A DNA stretch of 64,000 nucleotides, taken from contig OU342633.1 of the NCBI GenBank assembly GCA_910589415.1, positions 35,904,210 to 35,968,209 on the forward strand, in the 5' to 3' direction. Both the position numbers and the translations under genes were made by a program. A model generated the notes under the pieces. The model was given only the letters and a program-made list of their open reading frames with translations. It ran no database searches and was not told the origin of the DNA. Below, piece by piece: positions 50,167 to 62,679 of the stretch (position 1 is the stretch's first letter; the number at the start of each line of letters is the position of its first letter). This DNA is from Malachius bipustulatus (lineage: Eukaryota; Arthropoda; Insecta; Coleoptera; Melyridae).

Positions 50167-52899
50167 TTAGGAATCTTAAATAAAATTTCAGCTAATGTTT
50201 ATGTTTCTGAAAGTGAAAATTCCTAGGAAAATTCGGCTCACCTTTTCCTTTTACTTTTAAATCAGATGTATTAGGTAGGTAGGTACATAGGGATAAAGAT
50301 ATAAAATAATAAAATGATAATTTTATTAATTTGAGAAAAATGGGATAAGTAAAATTAAAAAATGAATGAGACTTTTTTGATTTTTTCTCGAATTTTCAGT
50401 TCCGTCGATGTTTTTTTTTTTGACATTAACTACTTTGAAATAATTTTAAAGAGCTGTTTATCAAAATTCTCTCTTGAACAAAATTGTCAAAACTTATTTC
50501 CACGACTTGTTTGAGAATAAAAAGATTAAAAAAGTTTAGCTGCTAAATGGATTTTTTATCTATGATATCAACAAAAAGAAACCAAAACGCAACCAAATAT
50601 TATGTCGAATCAACTAAGAAGAGTAAAACGCAGCCTAAATTTGTAGCAAAAGATAAGATCACAGAGTATTGAAAAATGCGTTAAATAAACGATAATTATT
50701 AATCAATTTTTCTTCTTTTTCTATTATGGATAGAGCAAGTGTCAAAATTTAAAAAAAAATCCTTGTGGCCTAACGTCATAGAGCAATTACCCTAGTACGG
50801 TTACGTTACCAACGATAAAATATCAGTTACAGTTTAAAAGTTTTTTGATTTTAATTTAAATCAAAGTACTCAGCACTATAATAATTACACTTGAAAAACC
50901 AACGTTGCCAAATCGATTATTCTTCTCATTTCATTGCAGAAATAATCAATTTTATGCAAATGAGTTCAACAATTATTATAAAATCAATAAATACAAATTA
51001 CCATTTTATCATCGGTCTCTTTCTTATTCGTCAGCATACTTTTTCGTTCTTCTTTCGCCAGACTCGTAGTGCTTATTGTATTATACTTCATAATTACTTA
51101 TTAATTATTCAAAAACTTCCAAAAATTAATTTCAAAAAACACCAACACCAGAGCACCAATAATACCTCTAACAATTTCAACAAAACACAACCACTTTTTC
51201 CAAGTTAATAATTACATCATTATTACTACAAGTCCAATAATTATTATTTAGAAGACCGTTATTGTTGATTTGCTTATTTGTTTCATTTCATAATCAACCA
51301 CGAAACATAAGTGAAATAAGGCACCCAACTATTATGAATCCGCGAGTGGAATCAAGCTAGATACCGAGCGTTCGCGGTTTTCTCAACAGTCGACAAGAGA
51401 GAATGAATAAAATATGAACACACGTCGTTGCATAGGAGAGGAATTCCGAATCCGAATACGTTCCAACTCCTGCTGAACGGTTACAGCCCCCCTTGCCCCG
51501 CTCATGATTTGTCATACCTCTAAAGGTGGTTCCATACCTATCATTCATTTTACCTGGACTTGAAAATCTTCGAAAATAATAATACAAAAATTAAGAAAAA
51601 GTGATTTTACTGTGTATATTATCACAGCTCATTTTTTGTTGCTAAATTGACACCGACAACAGTGTTAATGTCCGTAAGATTTTTACCATACTTCAAAGCG
51701 TAAAAAAGCAAGTCGTGTAAAGACTTGGAAAAATAATTTAAACCCATTTTAATCCATCCTGGCTTAATAACGAGGAAAAATCCTAGTCAAAAGGTATTTT
51801 TGAGAAAATCAGGAATAATTATAAATAAAAAGAAAAACCTACAAGTCTGGAGGCACCTTAACCCGCAAAGTCGTGCCGGTTAAGCATTTGTGGGTTCTCC
51901 ATTGTTGTCACATTTTCAAGAACAACTTTCCCCTTTAGGTGTTATTATTGTCCCACATATGAGCATGTTGTTCTCTTTTGTTAACAGGAAATCAAAATAA
52001 GTAATTTTTTTAAACACTTACCTTGACATTGTTTCTACAAGTTTCGCTACTGCTTCTGTAGGTACAATAACGCGAATTGTAACTGAGCTAGTTTGTTACG
52101 AGTTTCTGGGGGAAAAGGTAAGGTGAAATAAAAATCCTTTATTGCTGATGCGAGTACTTTATGGTTTAATTTAATCGAAGCGATGATGTAAAAACAGCTG
52201 TGTTTAACTTGGGAATTGAGCAAATATGAATGTTTCTCAAGGCGATGGCGTAATTTGTAAATACCGCACCATAACGGTGGTATTAGAATTTATAGACTGT
52301 ATAAAAGAATCGTTAAATTCTATGCGTGTGAACGAATAAAATTGTAAAAAATGACAGTCCGTACAATTATAATTACATGTCATTTTAATCGACATGCTTC
52401 TTTATTTTGTTCTTGTATTTTTGTATTGCAATAATTCAATAACTCATTGAACTGTCATTGCCTGGCTTAAATAATCAAGTACAGAGCAGTGGTGACAAGT
52501 TCAAAAAACCAAGAAGAAACTGCAAAAATTTAAAACTTTAGAAAACTTAATTTACGTTAGTGAGTAGTAGTGTAGTAGTAAAACAATAATGAAGACAAAT
52601 GCTTAGGTAGAAGTTTGACAACCTGGCTTCGACATTATAGGGTTGTCAGATTGTGCAATTAAGGAAAGCTTAAAAGAAAACATCAAATTATTAGACTGAT
52701 GAAAGTAGAATTAACGACAATAAGAACGTTGTCAGATCGGTCGAATTCGCTTACATTTTAGGTAGATCTTATAACAGTAGGTTCATGTTAGTATTATTTT
52801 TAAAAGGAGTAATTTAAACATTTCTTGATTATTTTATAATAATAATAACTCGAGGACGAAGTTGTCAAACTATTAATTTAGTGGTAGATTGGTAAAAAT

Positions 52900-54240
52900 T
52901 AGGGATGCAACGAATACCGATTTTTGCCGAATACCGAATACGAATATTCGGCCATTAGTATTCGGCCGAATCCGAATATTCGGCCGGCCGAATATTATGG
53001 TTTTGTGAAATTTTTAATTCCTGGTGAGTCCACAGTGCCAGCTCTAACAGGCTTCTTTATCTTTATTTTATTTGAGGGTTGTCCAACTTGTCCATAACCA
53101 GTTTTTTACATGCATCTTTCAGTCATTCATGTGCTTTATAGGTTGGATTTTAGGTACCTAATAAAACAATAAATTCTCCGAAAGGAACCGTTTCAGCCCT
53201 ATTGTTGGGTGATTTTTATTGACTTTATTGACTGTTTCATTTTCATATTGAAGCTCCAGTTTAGGCAAAACAATAACAGGGTATCAGAGGAATATTCAAT
53301 CTTCAGTAAATAATCAATTATTCTTAGAAGTAGGTACCTGGGTAGTTAATTTTTTTGTTACTGTTCCTGTCATTGAAATTTCAAGCAAGTAGGTAAAGTG
53401 TAAGCAATTTCTAGAAGTTCATTAATTTCCCCCCTATAATTAAACACAAGAGGAACAATGTTATTAAATTTGTTGGATTTCAAGAATGAATAAGAAATTT
53501 CTAAAATTCAAAAGGTGAAGTGTGATTTTTTATTGATTTATAGCCCATTAACGTCAACACTAGAATCTGATTCATGCAGTCATTCCATATTTCCATTATT
53601 GTTGTTTGTCTCTTTTGGTGAAATGGGTAGATATGAACTTTGTCCTTTTCTTTTACGATATACTAGCCTTTCTCCTAACCATTGTATAAGTGGTTTGTTT
53701 ACAAATTGAAAGGACCCACTTGAAAACAGGAATTCTTTTAAATTTTTATACAATCATGAAGTCTGCCTTCTGTGTTATCTCTGATTTTTATTTCATAATT
53801 TCTCTGAAGAGTCCCTAAAATTAATACCCAATTGATGATAATATAGGAATATTATTGTGTAGATATAAATTAGTATTTTTCAAGATACGAAACGCGCTAA
53901 ATTATAGGTACTTAGGAGATGCTGTAATTAAAGTGTAAAATATTCCGTCAATGCTTGAAAAAGAGTCCTATTCAGCTATAAAAATATTCAGGTAGATAGG
54001 TACCTAGTCTATTGTTAAGGGATTAACTGTGATCAATAACAATAGATCCAAGCCATTATTATTTAGGAGTTTCCTAAAATGTCTTGAAAAATATGTAGGT
54101 ATTTCTATTCATAAAAACTTGAGACATATTCGGCGGAGATATTCGGCGACAAATGGAAATATTCGGCCGAATAGAATATTCGGCAAAATGGCCGAATATT
54201 ACGTTCGCCGAATAGTTGCCGAATATTCGTTGCATCCCTA
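52900..54240. mobile_element. hAT-like nonautonomous element with ATTCGGCC palindromes
   Basis: Ends are TAGGGATGCAACGAATA at 52900 and its exact complement ending TTGCATCCCTA at 54240. GTAAAAAT is duplicated exactly on both sides (52892-52899, 54241-54248), an 8-bp hAT-type duplication. Both subterminal regions are arrays of CGAATATTCGGC-type palindromes. The 1.1-kb interior is AT-rich without a transposase frame. TAGGGATGCA termini are familiar from hAT elements in animals. Confidence 0.88.
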
Positions 54241-54620
54241 GTAAAAATAGACTTATATCATAGGCTGCCATATGATCATCCAACAGCTCATAATCATTAC
54301 TTCTGTTTATTTTAGGGTAAATTTCAACTTTACTAGATTGCCAAATGGTTCAATTCGTGCTCAATTTTATGAAGAATCAAGAAAGAGATGTGTAAAATTT
54401 ACCATATTATACCATCTCTCTATTCAATGAATAAATTTAGTTAAGTTTTTGTAATTTTTTTAGTACAATTTTCAAAACTGTAACAAATTAATTTAACAAT
54501 CTAACAAAATGCAATGTCATTGATGACACAATGAAAATTTTTCTAATTATTGTTAAAATTTACAACATCTCTCGTGTGAATTAATTTTGGTGGATGTAAA
54601 GAAATTCAAGTCATATCGTA

Positions 54621-57600
54621 ATGGAGTTAGTTTCGACCCCAAATCCTCATTTAATTCCCGGCTATACGGGATTTTGCCCCCAATATAAATATCGGATAGG
54701 AGACACTTATGGAGGCACCACTCATAAAGTCTTACTGGATCCTACAATCCATCACGCTGAAAAATTGGTTCTCTCTGATAAGACCGCTGACGATTACCAG
54801 GTAAAATTTATCTCTGTCCATTGAATAAAAAAATGAACAGGTTCTATTTTTAGGTCTTCCGACCGGCCCAAAGAGACATCGATATTGTAAACGAGAGATT
54901 TGTTCACGCAGACACCATTTATAAACACCCCACAATACCAGGATATGAAGGTAACGTTATTGTTTTGTCATTAATCTATAAATATTTCTAAATCAATAAA
55001 AATAAGACTCAAAATAAAGATTTAATGATTTAAAGTAAATTTCACATTGCCTTTTGAACTTGCCCTGCGAGGACACCAAGTGCGCGGTCTTATTACAATT
55101 ATTTAATGCAATGACCCTCGTTGGCAGCCGAGGCCAGGTCGCTAGTGCGCGTGAGCTCTGATACTCGTAACAGGTATCACAGGCGAATTAACGTTAATTT
55201 CAAAATATTTGTCCTTTCAGGGTTTATACCGAGAGAACATGGTCTTTTCGGGCAGAGATATTCCGTTCAGGCGACGGAAGCTTTATCCGAATTCGAAAAA
55301 ATGCGAATCCAAGACCGTCAAGCTTTGAACAACCTCGTCAAAGTCGGACGGCTGCAGGACGGACGATGGGATCCTAAAAACCTGGAAGAACGGGAAGTGT
55401 GTATGGAAAAGGAATGCCGTTACCTGATTAATCGACTTTTTAAATCTTTAGCTGATAACGAGTCAATTTAAACTTCCGCTGCTGGAAGTCAGACCTGAGT
55501 GTGCGGGAATTTTGAGGAATCTGCCGGTGGATGAGGCTCCCTTGATGCCTCCGAGACATTCCCAGAGTCCCTATTTTATGGACAACACGGATCCTGATAA
55601 ATTTCTCAAGCAAGGTATCGTACTGTGATCCACAAAATTTTTCATCAACTATTGCCTTGAATAAAATGAAGAATGTCTGCCAGATAAAACACAAACAATT
55701 ATTGGTAGGTGTGTATTGTGTAAGTGAACTACTCCAATCAATGATCTACAAATCATAGAACAATAAACAAAAACATGATGACTACTTGCATAATGAACTT
55801 TGTTAGAGTAAAGAAACTAACCTGGAACAGTAACGATATCTGCTAAGTACGTGTGGTGCTGAGTTTCTTACTAATTGCAGTTTGGCATTGGTTGTACTTC
55901 AAGAAGAATGAACAACTCGAGCCGTTGTAGGGTATCTGTATTACCGACACTAGCCTTAGTGTCGGTAATACAGGTACCCTAAATCGTTGTTATCAGAAAC
56001 TCAGAATATTCCGTCTTTCTGAATGAGGATACAAAAAATAACAAAATTTATGAAGAATATGGTGGTCAAAAATGTCATGAATCATAAAAAAGTGGCAATT
56101 AAGGTAGATGTTTAGTAACATACCAGTAATTTCATCACGTTCTTAAATTATAGTCATAAATTATTGTTTTTTCCAATATCTTTAATATTTTAATGAAACT
56201 GACAGGAATTGAAATTAAATATGACACATGAGAATTTGAACTACAAAAGTTATTGCAGAATTATTTTAGTAAATGTAAAATGAGCTCAGACATGACTGCA
56301 ATAGCCATATCTCTCTTCCAAGGCACTAGTTGATGAAAAATTTTGTGGCGTTTTGGCATTATGTTCATAGTTTTTGACAGCGATGTTTTGCTCGCGTGGA
56401 CGAAATTTAACTTAATTTCTGAACGCGCGTTCTAGCACCCATTTACCAGGAACTCTAGGGTTTATTGAGCACACTTGTGCATTTAGTCAGTTCTTTGTTT
56501 CAAGTAGAAATCACCAGTTGATCTGACAATGATGCAACTAATTCTGCAAGATGTCACATCTGACTTTAGTGCAGTTCCTAACAATTCCTATTTATTCCCA
56601 ACCGTTTTTCTCCAGAGTCATAAAAATGTACGACAGGCTTTACAATTCCTTCCTTTGCCAGCAACGGGCCGCTTTTAGTCAAAGTACGTGGGACAAGCAA
56701 GCAATAGGAATAATAAGACAGAAACAGAATTCACGCAGAAAGAAATTAAAAAGTGGAGTGTTTCAGGTTTCACGGGACATGTTCCGTTCGGATACGCCTC
56801 CTTCGGGAGGACCAACGAAGCGATGACGAACAGCGCCCTCTGTGATTTCACCTCCAATTACAGGAAACGTCTCAGCACCGAGTGGTCGCCGGTCACGATA
56901 AGCAGGCCCGACCCGCCTCTCATGATCCAACCCTCCGAGATTTATCATCGGCACATCGGGCAGCTGCCGAATTACGGCGGGCATATTCCGGGAGCCATTT
57001 TCAGGTAAGATTTGATTTGAGGTAAGAGAACTCCCGCGACTAGCGACTTATTGGCCGCAGCAGAATAATAGCAGCGGTCCAAGCAACTGCGACCCTCAGC
57101 CGGGGCTTAGAAATAGCGGACACAGCATTAGAACTAAGCATCTAGAAACGTCACAACAATAAATTAAAATGTGCGTTTTAAAGATTATAAATTAGTCCCT
57201 TTTGCAAATGGGACTGTCAACTGTCAAGGTTTAAATATAAGGAATTCAAGATGGCGGTTTCCGTTATGTTTACCATTATAGTCGTTCTGATGTTCTGATT
57301 TCTAAATTTCTTTGCATTGATGACAAAATTAAGTTTTATACTGAGCTACTGTACTGGCGGTCATGTAGTAAAATGCTCGTGTGCACTGCGAATTAAATTT
57401 CACGCAAACAACAGCAAGGTCGCGGCGGCCAGGCAGCCAAAGTGAGGGGGCTCTAACTAGAATCGATATGCTCCTTTAATTATTAAAGATTATGAATTAA
57501 AAACTGTCTTAATAGCATAAATATTTATTTGCCGCTTGACATATTGTTTGCCTATCACCTGTCACTTCCCAGATTACTTTCTGTGGCGCCCCATCAGTTA

Positions 57601-57842
57601 AAAAGATTTACTAATGACAGAAATTTAAAAGAGATAAAGATTGGAAATGGTCATACACGGATAACGATCCGAAGTGAAAAGGATACAAGTTACAAGTTGC
57701 AGGATCACTCCAGTTTCCAACCTTTATCGCTATAATCCCTTCCTTTAATATAACAAACATTTATATCCGTTTCAGATATGGGAAGACCTACGGGAATGAT
57801 TCCAGGGACGCCAAGAGATGGTTAAGGGGAGATTTCGGCTGA
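54621..57842 (+). CDS. CIMIP2: Ciliary microtubule inner protein 2 (CIMIP2/FAM166 family)
   Basis: Six exons join in phase to 306 codons: 54621-54800, 54854-54950, 55221-55396, 55452-55614, 56767-57004 and 57776-57842. Family members sit inside the axonemal doublet microtubules of motile cilia and sperm flagella. The N-terminal signature LIPGYTGFCPQYKYRIGDTY is the family hallmark, followed by IPGYEGFIPREHGLFGQRY; later repeats GFTGHVPFGYASFGRTN and LPNYGGHIPGAIFRYGKTYG follow the G-x-x-P-G-Y pattern that lines tubulin. Introns 3 and 4 differ: intron 3 is only 55 bp and uses a weak GTGTGT donor, intron 4 is 1.15 kb with a 54-bp palindrome. In insects expression would be expected in testis and chordotonal neurons (inference). 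Tail-to-tail with the aminotransferase gene. Confidence 0.88.
55928..55981. repeat. 54-bp near-perfect palindrome in CIMIP2 intron 4
   Basis: TAGGGTATCTGTATTACCGA pairs with TCGGTAATACAGGTACCCTA, giving a 25-bp stem with one mismatch and a 4-nt GCCT loop. The loop is too small for a usual miRNA precursor. It may be a relic of a transposon end or an active cruciform. Confidence 0.7.
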
Positions 57843-57853
57843 TAATCATCAAA

Positions 57854-57859
57854 AATAAA
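57854..57859. terminator. CIMIP2 poly(A) signal next to KAT coding end
   Basis: AATAAA lies 12 bp after the CIMIP2 stop and 5 bp before the stop codon of the minus-strand aminotransferase (57864). Cleavage 10-30 nt downstream would fall inside the antisense of the aminotransferase last exon. Confidence 0.55.
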
Positions 57860-57863
57860 CTAA

Positions 57864-59963
57864 TTACTGTAAGGTCGTCGTGCTGACTGTCCTGTCGCTC
57901 TTCCATTTCTTCAAGATCTCGGCGGCCGCATTCAAGTATTCATCTTTCTGCAATCATTCGGAATATAATCATTGAACATACATCGATTTTTAATTCGCTC
58001 ACTTTGAAGAAACAGTACCGGACCGTCGTCTCGGCCAGGTGTTTGTGCGGCTCGCTGTAAAACGCCGACGGGGGGATCCCCTGCAGGCCGGCCTTCTTGG
58101 TCATGTACTTCGTGAAACGGTAGTCCTTGTACTTGTCGGTCTCGGCACTCAGATCGATGTGCGGTTCTGGAATGTATCTTTAATTATCATTGAGACTCGT
58201 TTTATAATGCGCGACCATGACTTACCTAAAGGGGCCCAATCGGCGATTATAAAATAACCGCCCTCCGGCTCTATCGGTCGCATTCCCGCTTTGACCAAAC
58301 TCTTTATCAAGAATTCCCGCTTGTGCTTTAATTCTTCCTTGAGCGAGTAGAAGAAGCAATCGGGGGAATCGATTTTGGCGATTTCTTTCTCGAAATTTCT
58401 AGCGACTGCTTCCTGGAATTATAAAAATTAATTTCAGGGTATCATATAAATAATGTTCTGAAGAAAATCGATCTTTATTGGTGTTTTAATTTTTTTATAG
58501 TACCTGGATGGGGGTGCAGCCTGTATAAACGCAGTTCTGGTGGACCATTTGTAAGTTGAACATGAGATTCGATGGGCCGTACACCCATCCCAGTTTCCAT
58601 CCGGTAAGACTGAACGTTTTGCCGGCTGAGCCGATTGTTAGAGTCCTCTCCCACATTCCGGGAAGGCTCGCTTTATAAATACAAACATACGGTAAATATA
58701 AAAAAAATGTCGATATAATAATATTATCTTACCTATTCTGATATGTTCCTTGGGTTTATACACCATCCATTCGTACACCTCATCGGAGATACACAAGACG
58801 TTCCATTTTTTACATAGATCCGCTATCAGCGTTAATTCTTCCATTGTGTATACTTTTCCTAAAGGATTGTTTGGAGAGTTGACTATGATCACTTTTGTTC
58901 TCTCGTTGAACATTCCTTCTAGTTCTTTCTTATCCAGGACGAAATCGGCTGACGATAAAAGTCGGTCTTCTTTTAATTCTTTCTGGAATGTTTTTTCCCC
59001 AATTGTCCTGACCAAATCCAAACTAGTCAGAGTCAAAGACAACCAATCAAATATGCAGTCCAAGTCAGTTTTTCTTGGTTTTCATTGGTCCTCCTGACTA
59101 GTGGGCATTCGGTCAGAGCAAATGGATAACTACTATAAGACCTTTTTTAAACTATTTTTCCACATTTTCCATTCGCTCTGACCAAAGTTTGAGCATTTAT
59201 TGATAAAAACAGAGTCTAATATTCTTAATTTAGTCAGGGCCAATCAAACTCTGATAAACCTTACTTACCTGTCTTAACGGTATGAACCTGGGGATCCCTC
59301 TGGCGCTTTTCACCATCGGTTCATAGCAATCAAAGAACGGTTCAATGATGATAACTTCGTCGCCCTCGTCTACATGGCCAACAATGGATGAAAACAGAGC
59401 CTCGTAGGCACCGTAAGTCATGAGCACCTCGGTTTGGGGGTTTATTTCTCTCCCGATTAATTTTGAGTATAGTTTGGCGAGGACGGCCACCAATTTCGGA
59501 TGGCCCTGTTGGTGAAATAAATGTCAAAAGTACCTTTAATTTGTGTATACAGTAGAAAGGATGAGTATAGGTACTTACGAAACCTCTGGTATACTGATGA
59601 AGTGATGGATCGTCGCTAGTCGCTACGTCTGCTAACGAGTCGATTATATGTTTTGGTGGGGAATAATCGGGAAAGCCTTGGCCCAAATTTATGGGCTTAT
59701 AATCCATAGCCAGTTGTGCATATTCAACCCTAGAAGTGAACAGAAGCAGGGAACTTGCAATTGATTTTTTTTTAATAATGACCAAAAACTTACCAGACAC
59801 TCTTCTGACTTCCCGCATACTGACGGGGTAGTTTGAATTTTGCGTCAATATCGTCCATGACTGCAGAGGAGGAAAATTTACAGGACCTTGTAAATAACTC
59901 TTTTCGTTTGTTGGAAAACAGAGGGGATAAGTAGTTGATCTTCGTTGCTTTTAAAAAATTCAT
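57864..59963 (-). CDS. Kyat: Kynurenine aminotransferase / cysteine-conjugate beta-lyase (KYAT)
   Basis: Eight exons join in phase to 469 codons: 59794-59963, 59579-59729, 59269-59505, 58733-58982, 58504-58670, 58226-58412, 58003-58166 and 57864-57947. It is a PLP-dependent fold-type I aminotransferase that turns kynurenine and 3-hydroxykynurenine into kynurenic and xanthurenic acid. Markers: INLGQGFPDYSPP, YTRGFGHPKL, VLMTYGAYEALFSS, IIVNSPNNPLGKVYT (PLP-contacting Asn), CISDEVYEWMVY (Asp and Tyr), the Schiff-base Lys in IGSAGKTFSLTGWKLGW, and the substrate-carboxylate Arg in TTVRYCFFK. The start at 59963 gives a basic, Ser-rich 35-residue leader that looks mitochondrial; an internal in-frame ATG at 59858 would give a cytosolic form. 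Whether it is closer to vertebrate KYAT1 or KYAT3 was not resolved. Confidence 0.94.
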
Positions 59964-60253
59964 TGATTGATTCTTTTAAATCAGGACCACTGCTGATCAG
60001 GACTCAATAATCATTTTCGCAAACCTATTAAATGACAATAATTACGTCTTATTTTCCAAAGTGTTGATAAGTGACTCGACTAATTTAGTGATTGTTACTT
60101 AGATAAGATAGATAACGAACGAGTAATTGCGAATAAGTAACGAACTTAAATAAATAAATAAAGCGAAACTTTGATCTAGATTTTATTGAATGGATGGATG
60201 ACCTTGAAACTTTACAGACTATTTTGGCATTATAATAATAGTAGGCACCCTAA

Positions 60254-60876
60254 CGTCGTGTCCCGTGTCCTTCTAGCTGCATCCGGGGACTGCGTTGCGT
60301 CGTTGCGTGCAAGTTGCGTGCGTTGCAATGCGATGAACGATTGAAACACAGTAGAGTAGACGCGCTGCCCGATAAAAATGTCGTACCGTGTCGTACGATA
60401 AAACGACACCGCAACGCACGCATTGTTTTAAATTGAAATGTGTTGTATATTATGTATATCCATCCGTCAAAACTTTGCGATTTTTAATTTTTTACTGCGG
60501 GCAGGAAGTTTATTTGATTTCCATCGGGCCAAAGCGTAATATTTTGTGCAATAAGAGAAATCTATTTTACAAGAACAAGAGAGTCAACCAAAAGTCTATC
60601 AAATCTACCTATTTCTATAGATTACTTTGCGTCTTATTGTTTCTTTCTCTTTAACATGTTTCTTTCTGTGATTTTTAACTCTTCAAGCTCCAAAAAACTA
60701 CTGCATGGCTTACAAAATTAAAACGTATTTTATCTGCTGCACCAGAAATAGTTGGATTCGAAACCATTTTCTCGCACGAACCGCACGTATTCAGTTTGGA
60801 TACACTCAAAATTTCTCGTGCGAGTTTGCGACTCGCACGCAACGCACTACCCGGATGCAGCTAGGACGACACGGCG
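60254..60876. mobile_element. Nonautonomous TIR element with TAA duplication (Harbinger-like)
   Basis: The left end CGTCGTGTCCCGTGTCCTTC continues into TAGCTGCATCCGGG; the right end is CCCGGATGCAGCTAGGACGA then CACGGCG. TAA flanks both (60251-60253, 60877-60879). The arms contain repeated GTTGCGTGC words in both orientations. No transposase. TAA duplication points to PIF/Harbinger; the ends differ in sequence from the element at 44563. Confidence 0.7.
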
Positions 60877-60918
60877 TAAGAAAACAATTATAAAATAATA
60901 GTATATATTATTCAACAA

Positions 60919-61016
60919 GCGCATAAATGAAAGCTATTATCCATGAAGATGAAAATTGCAGCACACGAGCCTCTGGCGAGTGCTGTAACATCTAAGTGGA
61001 TAATAGCCATTATGCG
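60919..61016. repeat. 98-bp hairpin element
   Basis: GCGCATAAATGAAAGCTATT then ATCCA at the left pairs with TGGATAATAGCCATTATGCG at the right; the centre has a smaller inverted pair, GCACACGAG and CTCTGGCGAGTGC. It directly follows the 60254-60876 element. Confidence 0.6.
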
Positions 61017-62679
61017 TGAGTAGAATACTATACTTTATCTACGAGTATACTTGAATAAAATTAATTTTACTTACGGTAGAATTAAATTTTTATATAAAAA
61101 AGTTTTATGGATAACACTTTTATTTATTAAAAAATATGGTTCTCTTTAAGTAAATAATTTGGTTATTGAAATATTGCAAAAGTACAGAAAATATTACATA
61201 CTTCACTGTCGACTGAAAATTTGTAAAATAACTTTAAAAGGAGAAAAATTACAAAATCAGGGTGAAAGATTTCGTCACGCATCGTATTTCACTTTTGATT
61301 TTGCAGGCAGTAAACCATTAATTGATGCATTTGTTGATTTCCCCATATTATTATCAGGCGGCGTATTTATTATTGGAGATGTTATTTTCTTCGAAGAACA
61401 TCCTGCATGTATTATTCTGTTTATAATAATTTCAAGTTTAATTTTGAAACCAAACATAAACAAATGTAAATGTTTGGTTATGTAAAATTTAGCTAGCTAG
61501 CAGCTGTCACTACTGCTGTCAGTCGACTAAACCTATTGGCAGCGTTCCAAAGGCATCAGCTTTCACAGCGGTTGACCAGGGCTTTATAACTACGCACGGA
61601 TACTAAAACATATGTTCAATTAATTTAGTATTATGACAAGTAGCTTCGTATGCTATAGTAGTTGAAAGATCAAAATCATCCTAATATTCGGTGACTTTCA
61701 TCATATTTTTATAACATTTTATTTCACGTAAAATAAACGTTTAGGGACTCTACTTTAACCACAGTGGAATACTGACAGTAGGCAATAGTTTGAATCTGCC
61801 AAACGTACGACAGAATAGGGCGGTAAAGTTAAACAATTGACATCAACGATTGAATAATGAGCTCATTGCTCAATTGACCTGACACTATTTTCGATAGGGC
61901 AATAGTAATGCATGCCATTACATACTTCGTTAAAATTAGACTAATAATTGATATTTGTTGTGAAGCAGTTGATGGTCATGCAGTGTTGCAAGATTCGGTG
62001 GTAGTTACCGTGCCATGATTCAAATAGATGACGTCAGTGGTCGGGGTAGCCGGTTAGGGTTCCAAATAAACAAGCATTTGACAGTTGCAGGGTTGCCAAT
62101 TTCACTGTAAATTTTTGATAACAGTAAATGCGGAATGTTTAGTGATAAAAATTAAATACCGACCGACGGCTCGAGCTCCACGAAAACCCAAATTATGATT
62201 TAGTTCAATTCAATTGATGACGATCGCAGGTCAATGCCTGAAAACAACCTCAATAAGTCAAACTTCAGTACCACGTGAACTTAAAACTTCAACTAAATCA
62301 CGACAAATGACAACAACGGCCACGTGAACGGAACCGCTTACGCTTGGCCCAGCCTAGTGACGTCACACTGACGGCGTCTCTCAAAAAATAAACAAGGTAT
62401 GTCAGCGCGCAGTTTGTGACATCAGTCAGGTGATAGCTACATGCGACTCAGCAGTAATAATAACGTTAAATCGAGATTTAGTAGCTTATTTTGGTGTTTG
62501 AAATTTTAATTAGTTTGACTTCAGTACCTGACTGATAGTAAAAATAGTTTATTGTGCGGTAAGTGTGGGTGTGAGAATCACGCAGGACAAACGAAAGGCA
62601 AAGAGATATCATTTTTATTTTGCTAGCATAGGCAAAGGCAATTATTATGTAAAATATAAATGATATTATCCTATATCTA
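61017..62679. other. Non-coding stretch, nothing certain
   Basis: A minus-strand frame ending at 61275 reads plausibly (PPDNNMGKSTNASINGLLPA) for about 45 codons but has no in-phase partner exon that I could find, so it is not called. TAGGGACTCTA near 61742 matches a word dispersed elsewhere in the window. Otherwise unremarkable AT-rich DNA. Confidence 0.4.

Larger units (their letters stand above)
41181..54620. other. Gene-poor stretch of 13 kb
   Basis: No frame here looks coding on either strand; the longest are about 110 codons with random composition. It contains the Harbinger-like element 44563-45644, a dispersed motif set around 43877-46090, a partial TIR-element copy (49338-49598), an AAAT microsatellite (49624-49668), an inverted repeat element (49887-50166) and the hAT-like element 52900-54240. 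Stretches 46100-48200 and 50200-52890 hold nothing I could name; long introns, regulatory DNA or ncRNA cannot be excluded. Confidence 0.6.

Noticed and set aside
61275..61412. Possible minus-strand terminal exon ending NGLLPAKSKVKYDA
   Set aside because: Composition looks protein-like, but no in-phase upstream exon or start was found, so it is not called.
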